The notes under the pieces: generated by a model | Seen by the model: the letters and a program-made list of their open reading frames with translations, nothing else | Databases searched by the model: none | What the model was told of the DNA's origin: nothing | Part shown: one piece after another, positions 14,990 through 23,709 of the stretch | How the letters are laid out: every line of letters starts with the position of its first letter | How positions within the stretch are numbered: position 1 is the stretch's first letter | Program-made: the position numbers and the translations under genes | DNA from: Bacteroidales bacterium | GTDB taxonomy: Bacteria > Bacteroidota > Bacteroidia > Bacteroidales > FEN-979 | Direction of reading: 5' to 3' | Assembly: GCA_003142515.1 (NCBI GenBank) | Contig: PLMO01000166.1 | Coordinates: 34,776-75,769, forward strand | DNA length: 40,994 nt

Positions 14990-16461
14990 AAAGAATCACC
15001 ATAGATCCGATAACCAGGCTGGAAGGTCATGGCAAGATTGAAATTTTTCTGAACGATGAAGGGGAAGTCAACAACGTATATTTCCAGGTTCCTGAACTCA
15101 GGGGATTTGAAAAATTCTGTGAAGGGAGACCCGTCGAAGAACTTCCGGCAATAGTCGCTAAAATATGCGGCGTTTGCCCAGGCTGCCATCATATGGCATC
15201 AGGGAAAGCGGTAGATGCTGTCTTTGGAGTCGAACCTCCTCCCACTGCCAAAAAGTTGAGGGAACTTTTTTATATGGCACATTTCGTACATAGTCATATC
15301 GCACATTTTTATGCCCTTGCAGCACCCGATTTTGTTGTTGGACCTCAGGCGCCAAAGGCGGAAAGAAATATATTGGGTGTTATAGGAAAAGTTGGAGTCG
15401 AAATCGGAACTGAAGTTATTAAACAGCGTCGAAAAGCCCAAGAGATACAGGCTTTGCTTGGTGGACATCAGACCTTTGTTGTCATGAACATTCCTGGTGG
15501 CGTTAGAAAGGGACTTACGGAACCGGAACGCGATGATATTATCGAAAAAGCAAAAGGCTTTATCGATTTCGCTAAATTCACACTCAAAGTATTCGATGAT
15601 ATTGTATTATCCAATAAAGATTATGTCGACCTCATTGTAAATGGGCCATACTCATTGAAACTACATTCAATGGGCCTTGTGGACGCGAACAACAAGGTGA
15701 ACTTTTATGACGGCAAAGTCAGAGTAGTCGATACGGAGGGCAAGGAGTTATGTAAATATTCTCCCGTTGATTATCGGGAATATATTGCTGAACGGGTTGA
15801 ACCATGGACTTACCTGAAGTTTCCTTACCTGAAAAAGATTGGCTGGAAAGGTTTCGTTGACGGACAAGATTCCGGCGTTTATCATGCTACACCTTTATCA
15901 CGACTAAATGCCGCTGATGGCATGGCTACACCATTGGCTCAAAAGGAGTACGAACGCATGTTTAACACACTTGGGGGTAAACCCATCCATGCCACGCTCG
16001 CCATGCATTGGGCAAGACTTGTGGAATTACTCTATTCTGCCGAACATTGCCTGGAACTTGCATTAGACGATGATATCACTGGTAAGGAACTCCGTGCACC
16101 GCTGGGCATAATTCCTGGTGAAGGAGTAGGGATCGTGGAAGCCCAGAGAGGTACTCTGACACACCATTACTGGACGGATAATAAGGGTATCGTAACTAAA
16201 GTCAACCTCATTGTCGGAACTACAAACAATAATGCCGCCATCACCATGTCAATCAAAAAAGCCGCCCAGGGATTGATTAAAAAAGACGTCGAAGTGACGG
16301 ATGGTATTCTTAATATGATTGAGATGGCCTTCAGGGCTTATGATCCATGTTTCTCCTGCGCTACACATAGTCTTCCTGGTGAAATGCCAATGATGGTGAA
16401 TATCCGGGACCCTGAAGGAAAATTACTGCAGCAGGTAACCAGGACTAAACAGGTTAAATGA
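14986..16461 (+). CDS. mvhA: Group 3c-type [NiFe] hydrogenase large subunit
   Basis: This 491-residue protein carries both nickel-binding motifs: ICGVCPGCHHMA near residue 61 and DPCFSCATH near residue 453. RITIDPITRLEGHGKIEI opens the protein as in other large subunits. It should oxidise or evolve H2 in the cytoplasm. After the second motif about 20 residues remain (LPGEMPMMVNIRDPEG and on), longer than the short cleaved peptides of many hydrogenases, so processing is uncertain. No maturation protease or hyp gene is seen in this window. Translation is coupled to mvhG by a four-base overlap, with GGAGG in the end of mvhG as the ribosome site. Confidence 0.95.
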   Translation: MKRITIDPITRLEGHGKIEIFLNDEGEVNNVYFQVPELRGFEKFCEGRPVEELPAIVAKICGVCPGCHHMASGKAVDAVFGVEPPPTAKKLRELFYMAHFVHSHIAHFYALAAPDFVVGPQAPKAERNILGVIGKVGVEIGTEVIKQRRKAQEIQALLGGHQTFVVMNIPGGVRKGLTEPERDDIIEKAKGFIDFAKFTLKVFDDIVLSNKDYVDLIVNGPYSLKLHSMGLVDANNKVNFYDGKVRVVDTEGKELCKYSPVDYREYIAERVEPWTYLKFPYLKKIGWKGFVDGQDSGVYHATPLSRLNAADGMATPLAQKEYERMFNTLGGKPIHATLAMHWARLVELLYSAEHCLELALDDDITGKELRAPLGIIPGEGVGIVEAQRGTLTHHYWTDNKGIVTKVNLIVGTTNNNAAITMSIKKAAQGLIKKDVEVTDGILNMIEMAFRAYDPCFSCATHSLPGEMPMMVNIRDPEGKLLQQVTRTKQVK

Positions 16462-16541
16462 TGAAGTTAATTTTAATTGTCAATCGAGGAATCGGATCTT
16501 TTGATCCTTAACATTTTGAAACATCTAAATCAGGAGGATAT

Positions 16542-18371
16542 ATGCGAACCGGAGTTTTTTTCTGCCAGGTTGAAAATGGCAAAAATCTTAATATTGATGC
16601 AATAGCCAAATATACGGCAAACCTTCCGGGAGTCGAATTTGTTCAGATTCTGGGCACAGCACCTCGTATCGAGGTAAATGTTTTGACAGATCTGATCAAA
16701 ATGAAGAGTCTGGAGAGGGTCGTCATTGCCGGAGATATGCCTGGCTACTTCAAACCAGTTTTTACAAAAGCTATGGCTCTGGCCGGGGGTAACACTGATG
16801 AAATACAGCTTGCTTCGTTCAAGGAGCGCGGAGCAAGTGGTGAATATGCGCAGGACAGGGCCAAGGCTGTTATTGCATGTGCCAGCATGGCGGTTCCCTT
16901 CTCACTCGTGGCTGTACCAGCAGGAAATCCGGTCAATCATTCTACCCTGATCATCGGTGCAGGCATTGCCGGAATCCAGGCTGCCCTGGAGATTGCCAAC
17001 GCCGGAAAGCAAGTTTACCTGGTTGAGCAGACCGGTACAATCGGCGGTCATATGGCAATGTTCGATAAAACCTTTCCTACGCTTGATTGCGCTGCCTGTA
17101 TCCTGACCCCAAAAATGGTTTCGGTAGGGCAACACGAAATGATTCACCTGTTAACAAATTCAAATGTCACGGAAGTAACTGGTAAACCTGGTTCTTACCG
17201 GGCAAAGATTCACCAGCGCGCACGACGCATTGACGTAAAATCATGCGTATCCTGCGCACTTTGTGTTGATGTGTGTCCGGTTAAGGTAGAAAGTGAATTT
17301 GATGCAAAAATATCTTTACGTAAAGCGGTTTATATCCCTTTCCCCCAAGCCGTTCCTAATGCCTTCCTGGTCGATGAAAAAAACTGCACTTACGTTTTAT
17401 CAGGAGGAAAAAAATGTGGTGTTTGCGTAAACAAATGCCCCAAGGAATGTATTAATCTTGATGAAACTGACAAAATCATTGACATAGAAGTAGGTAATAT
17501 CGTGTTGGCAACCGGTTATGAACTTCTTGATGTCGGGAAAATAGAGCAGTATGGTTATGGAGTTTATCCTGATGTATTAACGTCACTTGAATTCGAACGA
17601 TTGACCAACGCTTCGGGTTTTACCGGTGGGAAGATTGTTACCAAGACCAAACGTTTCAACAAGCGTACACAGCAGGAAGAATGGTTCTTCTCCCCCGATG
17701 GTGTGCCTCCCAGAAATGTGGCTATTATTCATTGTGTTGGTTCACGAAACAAAAAATACAATGCTTATTGTTCCCGGGTCTGTTGCATGTATTCTCTTAA
17801 ATTCGCCCATTTGATCAAAGAGAAAATACCAAATGTCAATTGTTATGAATTCTATATCGATATGAGAGCCTTTGGAAAAGGATATGAAGAGTTTGCCGAA
17901 CGGATCAAACAGGGGGGAACATTCGTTATTCGTGGACATTCCGCTTTTGTGACTATGAATAATGGACAAATGGTTGTTCGTGGAGAAGATATCATAAATG
18001 ATAAAATGGTTGAATTTAAGGTTGACATGGTAATTCTGGCAGTAGGTTTGATCCCGGCGTCCGGTAATGAAGAACTCAGCAGAATGTTAGGGATAACAAG
18101 AGACTCTGACGGTTGGTTCTCCGAACTGGATTATAACGGCAGCCCGACTGATACGGAAAAAGGGTGCATTTATGTGGCTGGAATGTGTCAGGGACCAAAA
18201 GATATTCCCGATACTGTGGCTCAGGCCGCTGCTGTGGCTGCCGGAGTTTTACGCACGATAACAAGTGGAAAAGGAGTTGGTCATTTGAGCAGCGTAACTC
18301 TCAACGAGATCGAAGCCAGAGCAAAAAATATTCACACTATATCAGGAGGTCATTATGTCAATCAGAGTTAA
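16542..18371 (+). CDS. HdrA-like flavoprotein, type I (inserted ferredoxin domain, no C-terminal ferredoxin)
   Basis: This 609-residue protein has an FAD-binding motif LIIGAGIAGIQAALEIANAG near residue 135, the HdrA motif TLDCAACILTPKM near 180, and an inserted ferredoxin domain (CVSCALCVDVCPVKVE near 234, KKCGVCVNKCP near 290). It continues with CSRVCCMYSLKFA and the closing IYVAGMCQGPKDIPDTVAQAAAVAAGV. The N-terminal 130 residues resemble the HdrA cysteine domain but have lost it: the CxCG is replaced by FCQVENG and the ACSP motif by AGDMP. No C-terminal [4Fe-4S] pair is present. It resembles QmoA with an extra N-terminal remnant. It should receive electrons from MvhD or from the second HdrA. 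A strong AGGAGG ribosome site precedes it. Confidence 0.9.
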   Translation: MRTGVFFCQVENGKNLNIDAIAKYTANLPGVEFVQILGTAPRIEVNVLTDLIKMKSLERVVIAGDMPGYFKPVFTKAMALAGGNTDEIQLASFKERGASGEYAQDRAKAVIACASMAVPFSLVAVPAGNPVNHSTLIIGAGIAGIQAALEIANAGKQVYLVEQTGTIGGHMAMFDKTFPTLDCAACILTPKMVSVGQHEMIHLLTNSNVTEVTGKPGSYRAKIHQRARRIDVKSCVSCALCVDVCPVKVESEFDAKISLRKAVYIPFPQAVPNAFLVDEKNCTYVLSGGKKCGVCVNKCPKECINLDETDKIIDIEVGNIVLATGYELLDVGKIEQYGYGVYPDVLTSLEFERLTNASGFTGGKIVTKTKRFNKRTQQEEWFFSPDGVPPRNVAIIHCVGSRNKKYNAYCSRVCCMYSLKFAHLIKEKIPNVNCYEFYIDMRAFGKGYEEFAERIKQGGTFVIRGHSAFVTMNNGQMVVRGEDIINDKMVEFKVDMVILAVGLIPASGNEELSRMLGITRDSDGWFSELDYNGSPTDTEKGCIYVAGMCQGPKDIPDTVAQAAAVAAGVLRTITSGKGVGHLSSVTLNEIEARAKNIHTISGGHYVNQS

Positions 18372-19512
18372 TCCCAGATTTATTAATGATCTGGTTCTTT
18401 TTGGAGCCGAAGACGTACAATTATGTTATCACTGTGGTGATTGTTCAACGGTTTGTCCACATGCCGATGAGGTCTATAAGTTCCCTCGTAAATCAATGCG
18501 CCAGTTGCAAATGGGATTGGAACGGAAAATTGAAACCACCCTTGAACCATGGTTATGCTATTACTGTGGTCAATGCTCGGAACAATGTCCTCGTGAGGCA
18601 GCTCCCGGCGAAACGATGATGAGTCTCCGGCGATGGCTTATTTCCCGTTATGATTTTACCGGGATTGCCAAACAATTTTTCAAATCCGGAATGACCGAAA
18701 TTATTACCATTATTGGTTTCGCTTTGTTGACCGCTGTATTCTTGTTTTATTATGGTTATTCCATGGGGAATATTCACATTTATGATGGAAAAGGTGCATT
18801 TTTGTCAAGTCCATTCATCCATAAATTCGACCTGACGCTGGGCTCTCTGCTTTTGATATTTCTTGCTATTAATGCTTTCCGGATGTGGTATTTCACAATG
18901 ATAAAAGGAACAAAGGTACCCGTGCCCTGGTGGCTATATGTCAAAGAATTGTACCTGCTTCCCTGGCATTTCTTTACCCAGAAACGTTACTCAGAATGTG
19001 AAAGTAAACGGAACCCGAAAATTTTCATGCCCTGGATCATCCACCTCGGATTGATGCTGGGATATGTTATCATGCTTATACTCGTGATGGTATTTATTGA
19101 AAGATTACAATCAGGACCGGCCATTCAGTGGCAGGTACATATTTTCGGATACCTTGCCACTATTGGGTTGGTCACCGGCACCATTTATATTATCCGGAAC
19201 CGGTTAAATAAAACATACGAACAATACAAGAAGTCACATAGTACCGATTGGGTTTTTATTGTCCTGTTGTTTTTCATCGTATTGACCGGTATCGCTCAAC
19301 ATATATTTCACCGGACCGGTTTGTATGAATTGGCCAATATCACCTATATTGTACATCTGATGTGTGTTGTTCCATGGTTGCTGAGGATGCCGTTCAGCAA
19401 GTGGGCACATCTTGTGTATCGCCCCCTGGCAATGTATTTTGCCGCCATCCGCAGAGATGCTATAACCAGGCGGGAGATTTCATTAAAATCTAATTCTGTT
19501 TCCATCAAGTAA
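18355..19512 (+). CDS. QmoC-like fusion: HdrC ferredoxin domain plus membrane cytochrome b
   Basis: This 385-residue protein has an HdrC-type ferredoxin domain (CYHCGDCSTVCP from C24; CYYCGQCSEQCPRE near residue 67) and then about six membrane helices. Histidines inside or at the edges of helices (PWIIHLGLMLGYV, QVHIFGYLA, GIAQHIFHRTG, YIVHLMCVVPW, KWAHLVYRPLAMYF) suit heme b binding. This is the architecture of QmoC and of HdrC-HdrE fusions, which link HdrA flavins to menaquinone. The ATG lies within the last codons of the HdrA gene (17-base overlap) with AGGAGG ahead of it. It anchors the otherwise soluble hydrogenase-Hdr complex to the membrane. No HdrB with CCG motifs is present, so a heterodisulfide is probably not the acceptor. 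Confidence 0.88.
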   Translation: MSIRVNPRFINDLVLFGAEDVQLCYHCGDCSTVCPHADEVYKFPRKSMRQLQMGLERKIETTLEPWLCYYCGQCSEQCPREAAPGETMMSLRRWLISRYDFTGIAKQFFKSGMTEIITIIGFALLTAVFLFYYGYSMGNIHIYDGKGAFLSSPFIHKFDLTLGSLLLIFLAINAFRMWYFTMIKGTKVPVPWWLYVKELYLLPWHFFTQKRYSECESKRNPKIFMPWIIHLGLMLGYVIMLILVMVFIERLQSGPAIQWQVHIFGYLATIGLVTGTIYIIRNRLNKTYEQYKKSHSTDWVFIVLLFFIVLTGIAQHIFHRTGLYELANITYIVHLMCVVPWLLRMPFSKWAHLVYRPLAMYFAAIRRDAITRREISLKSNSVSIK

Positions 19513-19523
19513 AAAAGGCAACC

Positions 19524-21275
19524 ATGAAAAATTGCAGAATCGGCGTATACATATGCATGTGCGGTACAAATATTGCCAAAATAGTTGACGTGGAATCTGT
19601 TTCGAAATTCGTTTCTGAACTTCCCAACGTTACGCTCGTCAGAACTTACAAATACATGTGTTCCAACCCGGGCCAGGAAATGATTGTACAGGATATCAAA
19701 GAAAACCAGCTTAACCGGATCGTCGTAGCCGCTTGCAGTCCAAATATGCATGAACGAACATTCCGCGGCGCCCTGAGATCTGCCGGCCTCAATCAATATT
19801 TGTTTGAGATGGCAAACATCCGTGAACAATGTAGTTGGGTTCATGATGATACAAAGGAGGCGACAGAAAAAGCAATGGCCATGATCCTTGCTGCCATCCG
19901 GAAAGTGGAACTTCACGAACCATTAGAAAGTATGTCCGTCGATATGTCTCCGAATGTGTTAGTCATCGGAGGTGGTATTGCAGGTATGACTGCTGCCTTG
20001 GAATTAGCTGATGCCGGTCATTCTGTACATCTTGTAGAAAAGAATGCTCAGTTGGGAGGCAACATCGCACGCGTTGATCTTACTGCCCCGTACTTATATT
20101 CTGCACGTGATCTTTTGACGGAACGTTTGACCCGTATCAGGGACAATAAGCACATTAAGGTTTATTATGGATCGAAAGTGATAAACCTAAGCGGATATAT
20201 CGGTAACTTTACTGCAGCAATCCAAAAACAGAATGGTAAAACAGGCACAAATCATGATCCTGTTGAGATCCATATAGGTAATGTCATAGTATGTACAGGA
20301 TATAAAGAGTTTGATGCCTCCCGCATTACTCATTATGGTTACGGGAAACTTCCGAATGTCATTACCTCCTTTGAACTGGAAAAAATGATCCGTGCAGGTC
20401 GTATCGAAACCAAGGAAGGCAAGGTACCCCAGTACGTTGCTATTATCCATTGCGTAGGTAGCCGAAGCCAGGAATTCCATACCTATTGTTCCAGGGTGTG
20501 TTGCATGACAGCATTGAAGTATGCTCATGAGATTAAATCTGCTAATCCAAAATGCTATATTTCCGATGTCTATATCGACATGCACGCTTTTGGGAAAGGT
20601 CATGAAGATTTTTACCTCCGTTCATCAGAAGCCAAAACACTATTCCTGATGTACGAAAAAAATGACAGGCCGGTCATTCATAGAGCAGGTCCAAAAGATG
20701 ATTGCGAAATGCTCATCGAAGTTAATGAGAAATTATCCGGAGAATTAATTGAGATTCCCGCGGACTTGGTAGTCCTGATGGTTGGGATGGAAGCCCGCCC
20801 GGATTCCGCTGAGGTGGCTCATCTTGTAAATATCAGCCAGGATAAAGACGGATGGTTCATTGAAAGTCATCCTAAGCTTGAACCGGTAGCTACCACCACG
20901 GATGGGATTTTTATTGCAGGAACCTGTGTCGCTCCTAAGGACATTCCGGATACCGTAGCCCAGGCCCGGGCAGCAGCAGCCCGTATTATGGCTAAAATTT
21001 CAAAGGGTAAGATCGAAGTGGATGCAGTCTATTCCGAAGTCAATGAAGATATCTGCTCCGGTTGTCGGTTTTGTAACAAATTATGCCCTTACAGCGCTAT
21101 CGAATTCAACGAAAAAGAAGGACACAGCCATATCATCAGCGCCCTGTGCAAAGCTTGCGGTGTCTGCGTGGCAGCTTGTCCCTCAGCTGCAATCAAGGGG
21201 CGCCATTTTACTGACGCACAAGTTTTATCCGAGATCGATGGGTTGACCCAGACAATTCAGTATGTTGAACCATAG
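19524..21275 (+). CDS. HdrA-like flavoprotein, type II (N-terminal cysteine domain and C-terminal ferredoxin, no inserted ferredoxin)
   Basis: This 583-residue protein begins with the full HdrA N-domain (GVYICMCGTNI, YKYMCSNPGQEMI, VVAACSPNMHE, NIREQCSWVH). FAD binding VLVIGGGIAGMTAALELADAG lies near residue 147. The TLDCSAC motif and inserted ferredoxin found in complete HdrA are missing; the segment between FAD and NADH-like domains is short. CSRVCCMTALKYA is kept. The C-terminus has two [4Fe-4S] motifs (CSGCRFCNKLCP near 510, CKACGVCVAACP near 541). It has exactly the domains that the first HdrA lacks, so the pair may form one electron-splitting unit. It is the last gene of the operon, 11 bases after the QmoC-like gene. 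Confidence 0.9.
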   Translation: MKNCRIGVYICMCGTNIAKIVDVESVSKFVSELPNVTLVRTYKYMCSNPGQEMIVQDIKENQLNRIVVAACSPNMHERTFRGALRSAGLNQYLFEMANIREQCSWVHDDTKEATEKAMAMILAAIRKVELHEPLESMSVDMSPNVLVIGGGIAGMTAALELADAGHSVHLVEKNAQLGGNIARVDLTAPYLYSARDLLTERLTRIRDNKHIKVYYGSKVINLSGYIGNFTAAIQKQNGKTGTNHDPVEIHIGNVIVCTGYKEFDASRITHYGYGKLPNVITSFELEKMIRAGRIETKEGKVPQYVAIIHCVGSRSQEFHTYCSRVCCMTALKYAHEIKSANPKCYISDVYIDMHAFGKGHEDFYLRSSEAKTLFLMYEKNDRPVIHRAGPKDDCEMLIEVNEKLSGELIEIPADLVVLMVGMEARPDSAEVAHLVNISQDKDGWFIESHPKLEPVATTTDGIFIAGTCVAPKDIPDTVAQARAAAARIMAKISKGKIEVDAVYSEVNEDICSGCRFCNKLCPYSAIEFNEKEGHSHIISALCKACGVCVAACPSAAIKGRHFTDAQVLSEIDGLTQTIQYVEP

Positions 21276-21319
21276 TTATAATTCATTTACAGTATTAATT
21301 TTTAATGAATTAAAAGAGT

Positions 21320-21709
21320 ATGAAAAACAAGATTTTATTAATTGATGATGACGAGGATCTTCTTCGCTCATTTCAGGTTATGATTGAAAGCAAAGGTTTC
21401 GATGTGATCACTGCGTCCGACGGGAAAGATGGGTATACTAAACTTAAAAACGAGAAACCTGATTTACTTGTCCTAGACGTGATGATGAATACAGATCTTG
21501 AGGGATATAATCTGCTGCATGTGATCAAACAAGAGCCAGCCTACAAAAAGATACCGATAATTTTGTTGACAGGTATGATTGATAAATTGGGGGTAAATTT
21601 AATTTCCGGGGTCGAAGATGAAGAGATGCTCCCCAATGTTCACTTTCAGGATAAGCCAATTGACCCGCAGGTTCTGGTGAAAATGATACAGGATTTGCTA
21701 AAAGAATGA
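21320..21709 (+). CDS. Receiver-only response regulator
   Basis: This 129-residue protein is a single CheY-like receiver: acidic pair DDDED (residues 9-13), phosphoacceptor D53 in LLVLDVMM, T84 in LLTG and K112 in QDKP. There is no output domain. It follows the hydrogenase-Hdr operon by 44 bases on the same strand and precedes a histidine kinase, so the pair may sense or adjust the redox system. A receiver alone must work by protein contacts or by phosphorelay. An inserted loop (NTDLEGYN and DKLGVNLISGVEDEEML) resembles receivers found next to Hdr and hydrogenase genes in other anaerobes, from memory. Confidence 0.88.
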   Translation: MKNKILLIDDDEDLLRSFQVMIESKGFDVITASDGKDGYTKLKNEKPDLLVLDVMMNTDLEGYNLLHVIKQEPAYKKIPIILLTGMIDKLGVNLISGVEDEEMLPNVHFQDKPIDPQVLVKMIQDLLKE

Positions 21710-21831
21710 TCTGTTGTTATTCCATTTTTAATAAATTTGGCCATTAATAAATATCCGGGGATCAAAGAATTGATCACTGAGATACGCATATTGGCCCGAT
21801 TCATCTTAACACGGGAAGAAGAGATTAATAT

Positions 21832-23172
21832 ATGGATGCAAAACTGGTTCCAGCGCATGTTCTGTTTGCAAAATGGTTCATCCGGATCAGGTGGATTGCT
21901 CTATTCACTCTGATTATTTCAACCTATGTTGTCAAAAACTTCTTTAAAGTTTCCATTCAGGATATTCCTATATATTACCTTTCCCTTATCCTCTTTGTAT
22001 TAAATTGTCTTCATCTATTCATCCTGAAACGAATTATTTTAAAAGATGGAAACAAGGTTATTATTAGAATCAAACAGGATATTCATTTCCAAATCATAAC
22101 AGACCTGATTATTTTGACCTTGATTCTTCACTTTTCGGGAGGCGTAGAGAATCCTATGATTATCTTTTTCTTCCTGCACATGATTATCGCAAGCTCCATA
22201 TTTTCAACTTTTGGAAGCTATCTGCATACCACTTTTGCACTTATATTGGTTGCCATATTAGCATTTCTTGAATATTATTCCATAATTCCTCATTGTCATT
22301 TGGAGGGTTTTATCAATCATGATTTGTACCAGAACAAATTTTTTATTTATGGAAGTGGGTTTATTTTCATCACTACCTCTTTCCTTCTGGTACATCTGAC
22401 GCATCTTATCGTTTCCAGGTCTATCAGAATTGAAGAGAACTACGTGAAGACTAACGATGAACTGGAGAAAAAAGACAAATTGCAAAATGAATATGTTCTC
22501 CGTGTTACGCATGATATAAAAGGTCACCTTGCTGCCATCCTCAGTTGTCTGGAAGTAATCCGGTCCACGATAATCGGGCCCTTGAATGAAAAACAAGCAG
22601 AATTCGTAAACCGTGCTTTTGAGCGAACGGAATTACTCGCCAATTTTGTCAAAGATCTTCTGAATCTTACAAAAAAAAGACTGAAACACGATACCGAATT
22701 TGAAGAGTTCTTATTAAAAGATTTGATTGCTAAAGTCGTTGCATCTGTTCAGATTCTTGCTAAAGATAAATCGATCGAATTTACTATTTTTATCGATAAT
22801 AATATTCATACAATAACGGGTGACCCATTTACAATTGAGGAACTGTATTCGAACCTGTTGTTGAATGCTATTAAATACACCCTACCAAAAGGTCGTATTG
22901 AATTATCTGTAAGAAACCGCCCTGACCATATTGTGACAGAAATATCAGATTCCGGAATTGGAATTCCAAAAGAAGAAATTCCGAAAGTTTTTAATGAATT
23001 TTACAGGGCAAGCAATGTACCTAAAGACATAAGAACCGGATCGGGATTGGGACTTTCAATAGTGAAGCAAATCGTTGAAAACCATAAAGGCAGGATCTGG
23101 GTCAACAGTGAGGTAGGTATCTGGACCAAATTCACTTTTACACTTCCTAAAAACCCGAATTTGATTGATTAG
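21832..23172 (+). CDS. Membrane histidine kinase
   Basis: This 446-residue protein has about six membrane helices in the first 200 residues. A short coiled segment (NYVKTNDELEKKDKLQNEY) follows, then the dimerisation/phosphoacceptor box RVTHDIKGHLAAI (H about 227). The ATPase domain has an N box (NLLLNAIKYT), ISDSGIGIP and GSGLGLSIVKQI. No separate periplasmic sensor domain is visible, so the signal may be read in the membrane, as with quinone- or gradient-sensing kinases. It lies downstream of a receiver-only regulator and the hydrogenase-Hdr operon, its likely functional context. A weak ribosome site (GAAGAAGAG) precedes the ATG. Confidence 0.9.
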   Translation: MDAKLVPAHVLFAKWFIRIRWIALFTLIISTYVVKNFFKVSIQDIPIYYLSLILFVLNCLHLFILKRIILKDGNKVIIRIKQDIHFQIITDLIILTLILHFSGGVENPMIIFFFLHMIIASSIFSTFGSYLHTTFALILVAILAFLEYYSIIPHCHLEGFINHDLYQNKFFIYGSGFIFITTSFLLVHLTHLIVSRSIRIEENYVKTNDELEKKDKLQNEYVLRVTHDIKGHLAAILSCLEVIRSTIIGPLNEKQAEFVNRAFERTELLANFVKDLLNLTKKRLKHDTEFEEFLLKDLIAKVVASVQILAKDKSIEFTIFIDNNIHTITGDPFTIEELYSNLLLNAIKYTLPKGRIELSVRNRPDHIVTEISDSGIGIPKEEIPKVFNEFYRASNVPKDIRTGSGLGLSIVKQIVENHKGRIWVNSEVGIWTKFTFTLPKNPNLID

Positions 23173-23301
23173 GTTCCAGGGGTTATTTGAACATCCACAA
23201 AGGAAATACATCAGTGATAAGATAGATAGGGGAAAAGTAATTATTAATCCCGATCAGGGTAACACATAAAGTTGCTTTATTAAAATTAAATATCTAAAGA
23301 T

Positions 23302-23688
23302 ATGAATCTGACAACCATTATAGTTCTGGTCATTATTGGTTTGATGACCGGGGTGTTTGGAGGAATGTTCGGAGTTGGTGGCGCCATTATCATGATCCCT
23401 GCACTGGTTTATGTCCTGGGAGTTGATCAGCACACCGCACAGGGAACCAGTGTTGCAATCATGCTGCCTCCAATAGGGCTGTTTGCTGCTTACAATTATT
23501 ACAAGGCAGGACACGTAAACATTTGGTACGCTGTCATTATTGCTATTGCATTTATGGTTGGCGGATATTTTGGTTCAATGATAGCATTAAAACTATCGGA
23601 AAACCTGATGAAGAAAATATTCGGGATATTATTAATCCTCGTGGCTTTGAGAATGATCTTTTCAAAGCAGGCGGGAGTGGCTGATTGA
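23302..23688 (+). CDS. Half-size TSUP (TauE/SafE) family permease
   Basis: This 128-residue protein has four membrane helices and the TSUP signature GVFGGMFGVGGAIIMIPALVYVLGVDQHTAQGTSVAIMLPP. Full TSUP proteins are about 250 residues with two such repeats, so this is a half-size form that would need to dimerise. Members export or import sulfite, sulfoacetate and other organosulfur anions. Two DsrE-family genes lie just downstream in the opposite direction. A related but broken copy lies at 7056-7211. The substrate is not determined, but the setting favours a sulfur compound. Confidence 0.85.
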   Translation: MNLTTIIVLVIIGLMTGVFGGMFGVGGAIIMIPALVYVLGVDQHTAQGTSVAIMLPPIGLFAAYNYYKAGHVNIWYAVIIAIAFMVGGYFGSMIALKLSENLMKKIFGILLILVALRMIFSKQAGVAD

Positions 23689-23709
23689 TCCTTCCATTTC
23701 AATAATTTT

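Noticed and set aside
13575-21275. Classical methanogen MvhADG-HdrABC complex.
   Set aside because: HdrB with CCG domains is missing, the HdrC part is fused to a membrane cytochrome b, and HdrA is split over two genes.
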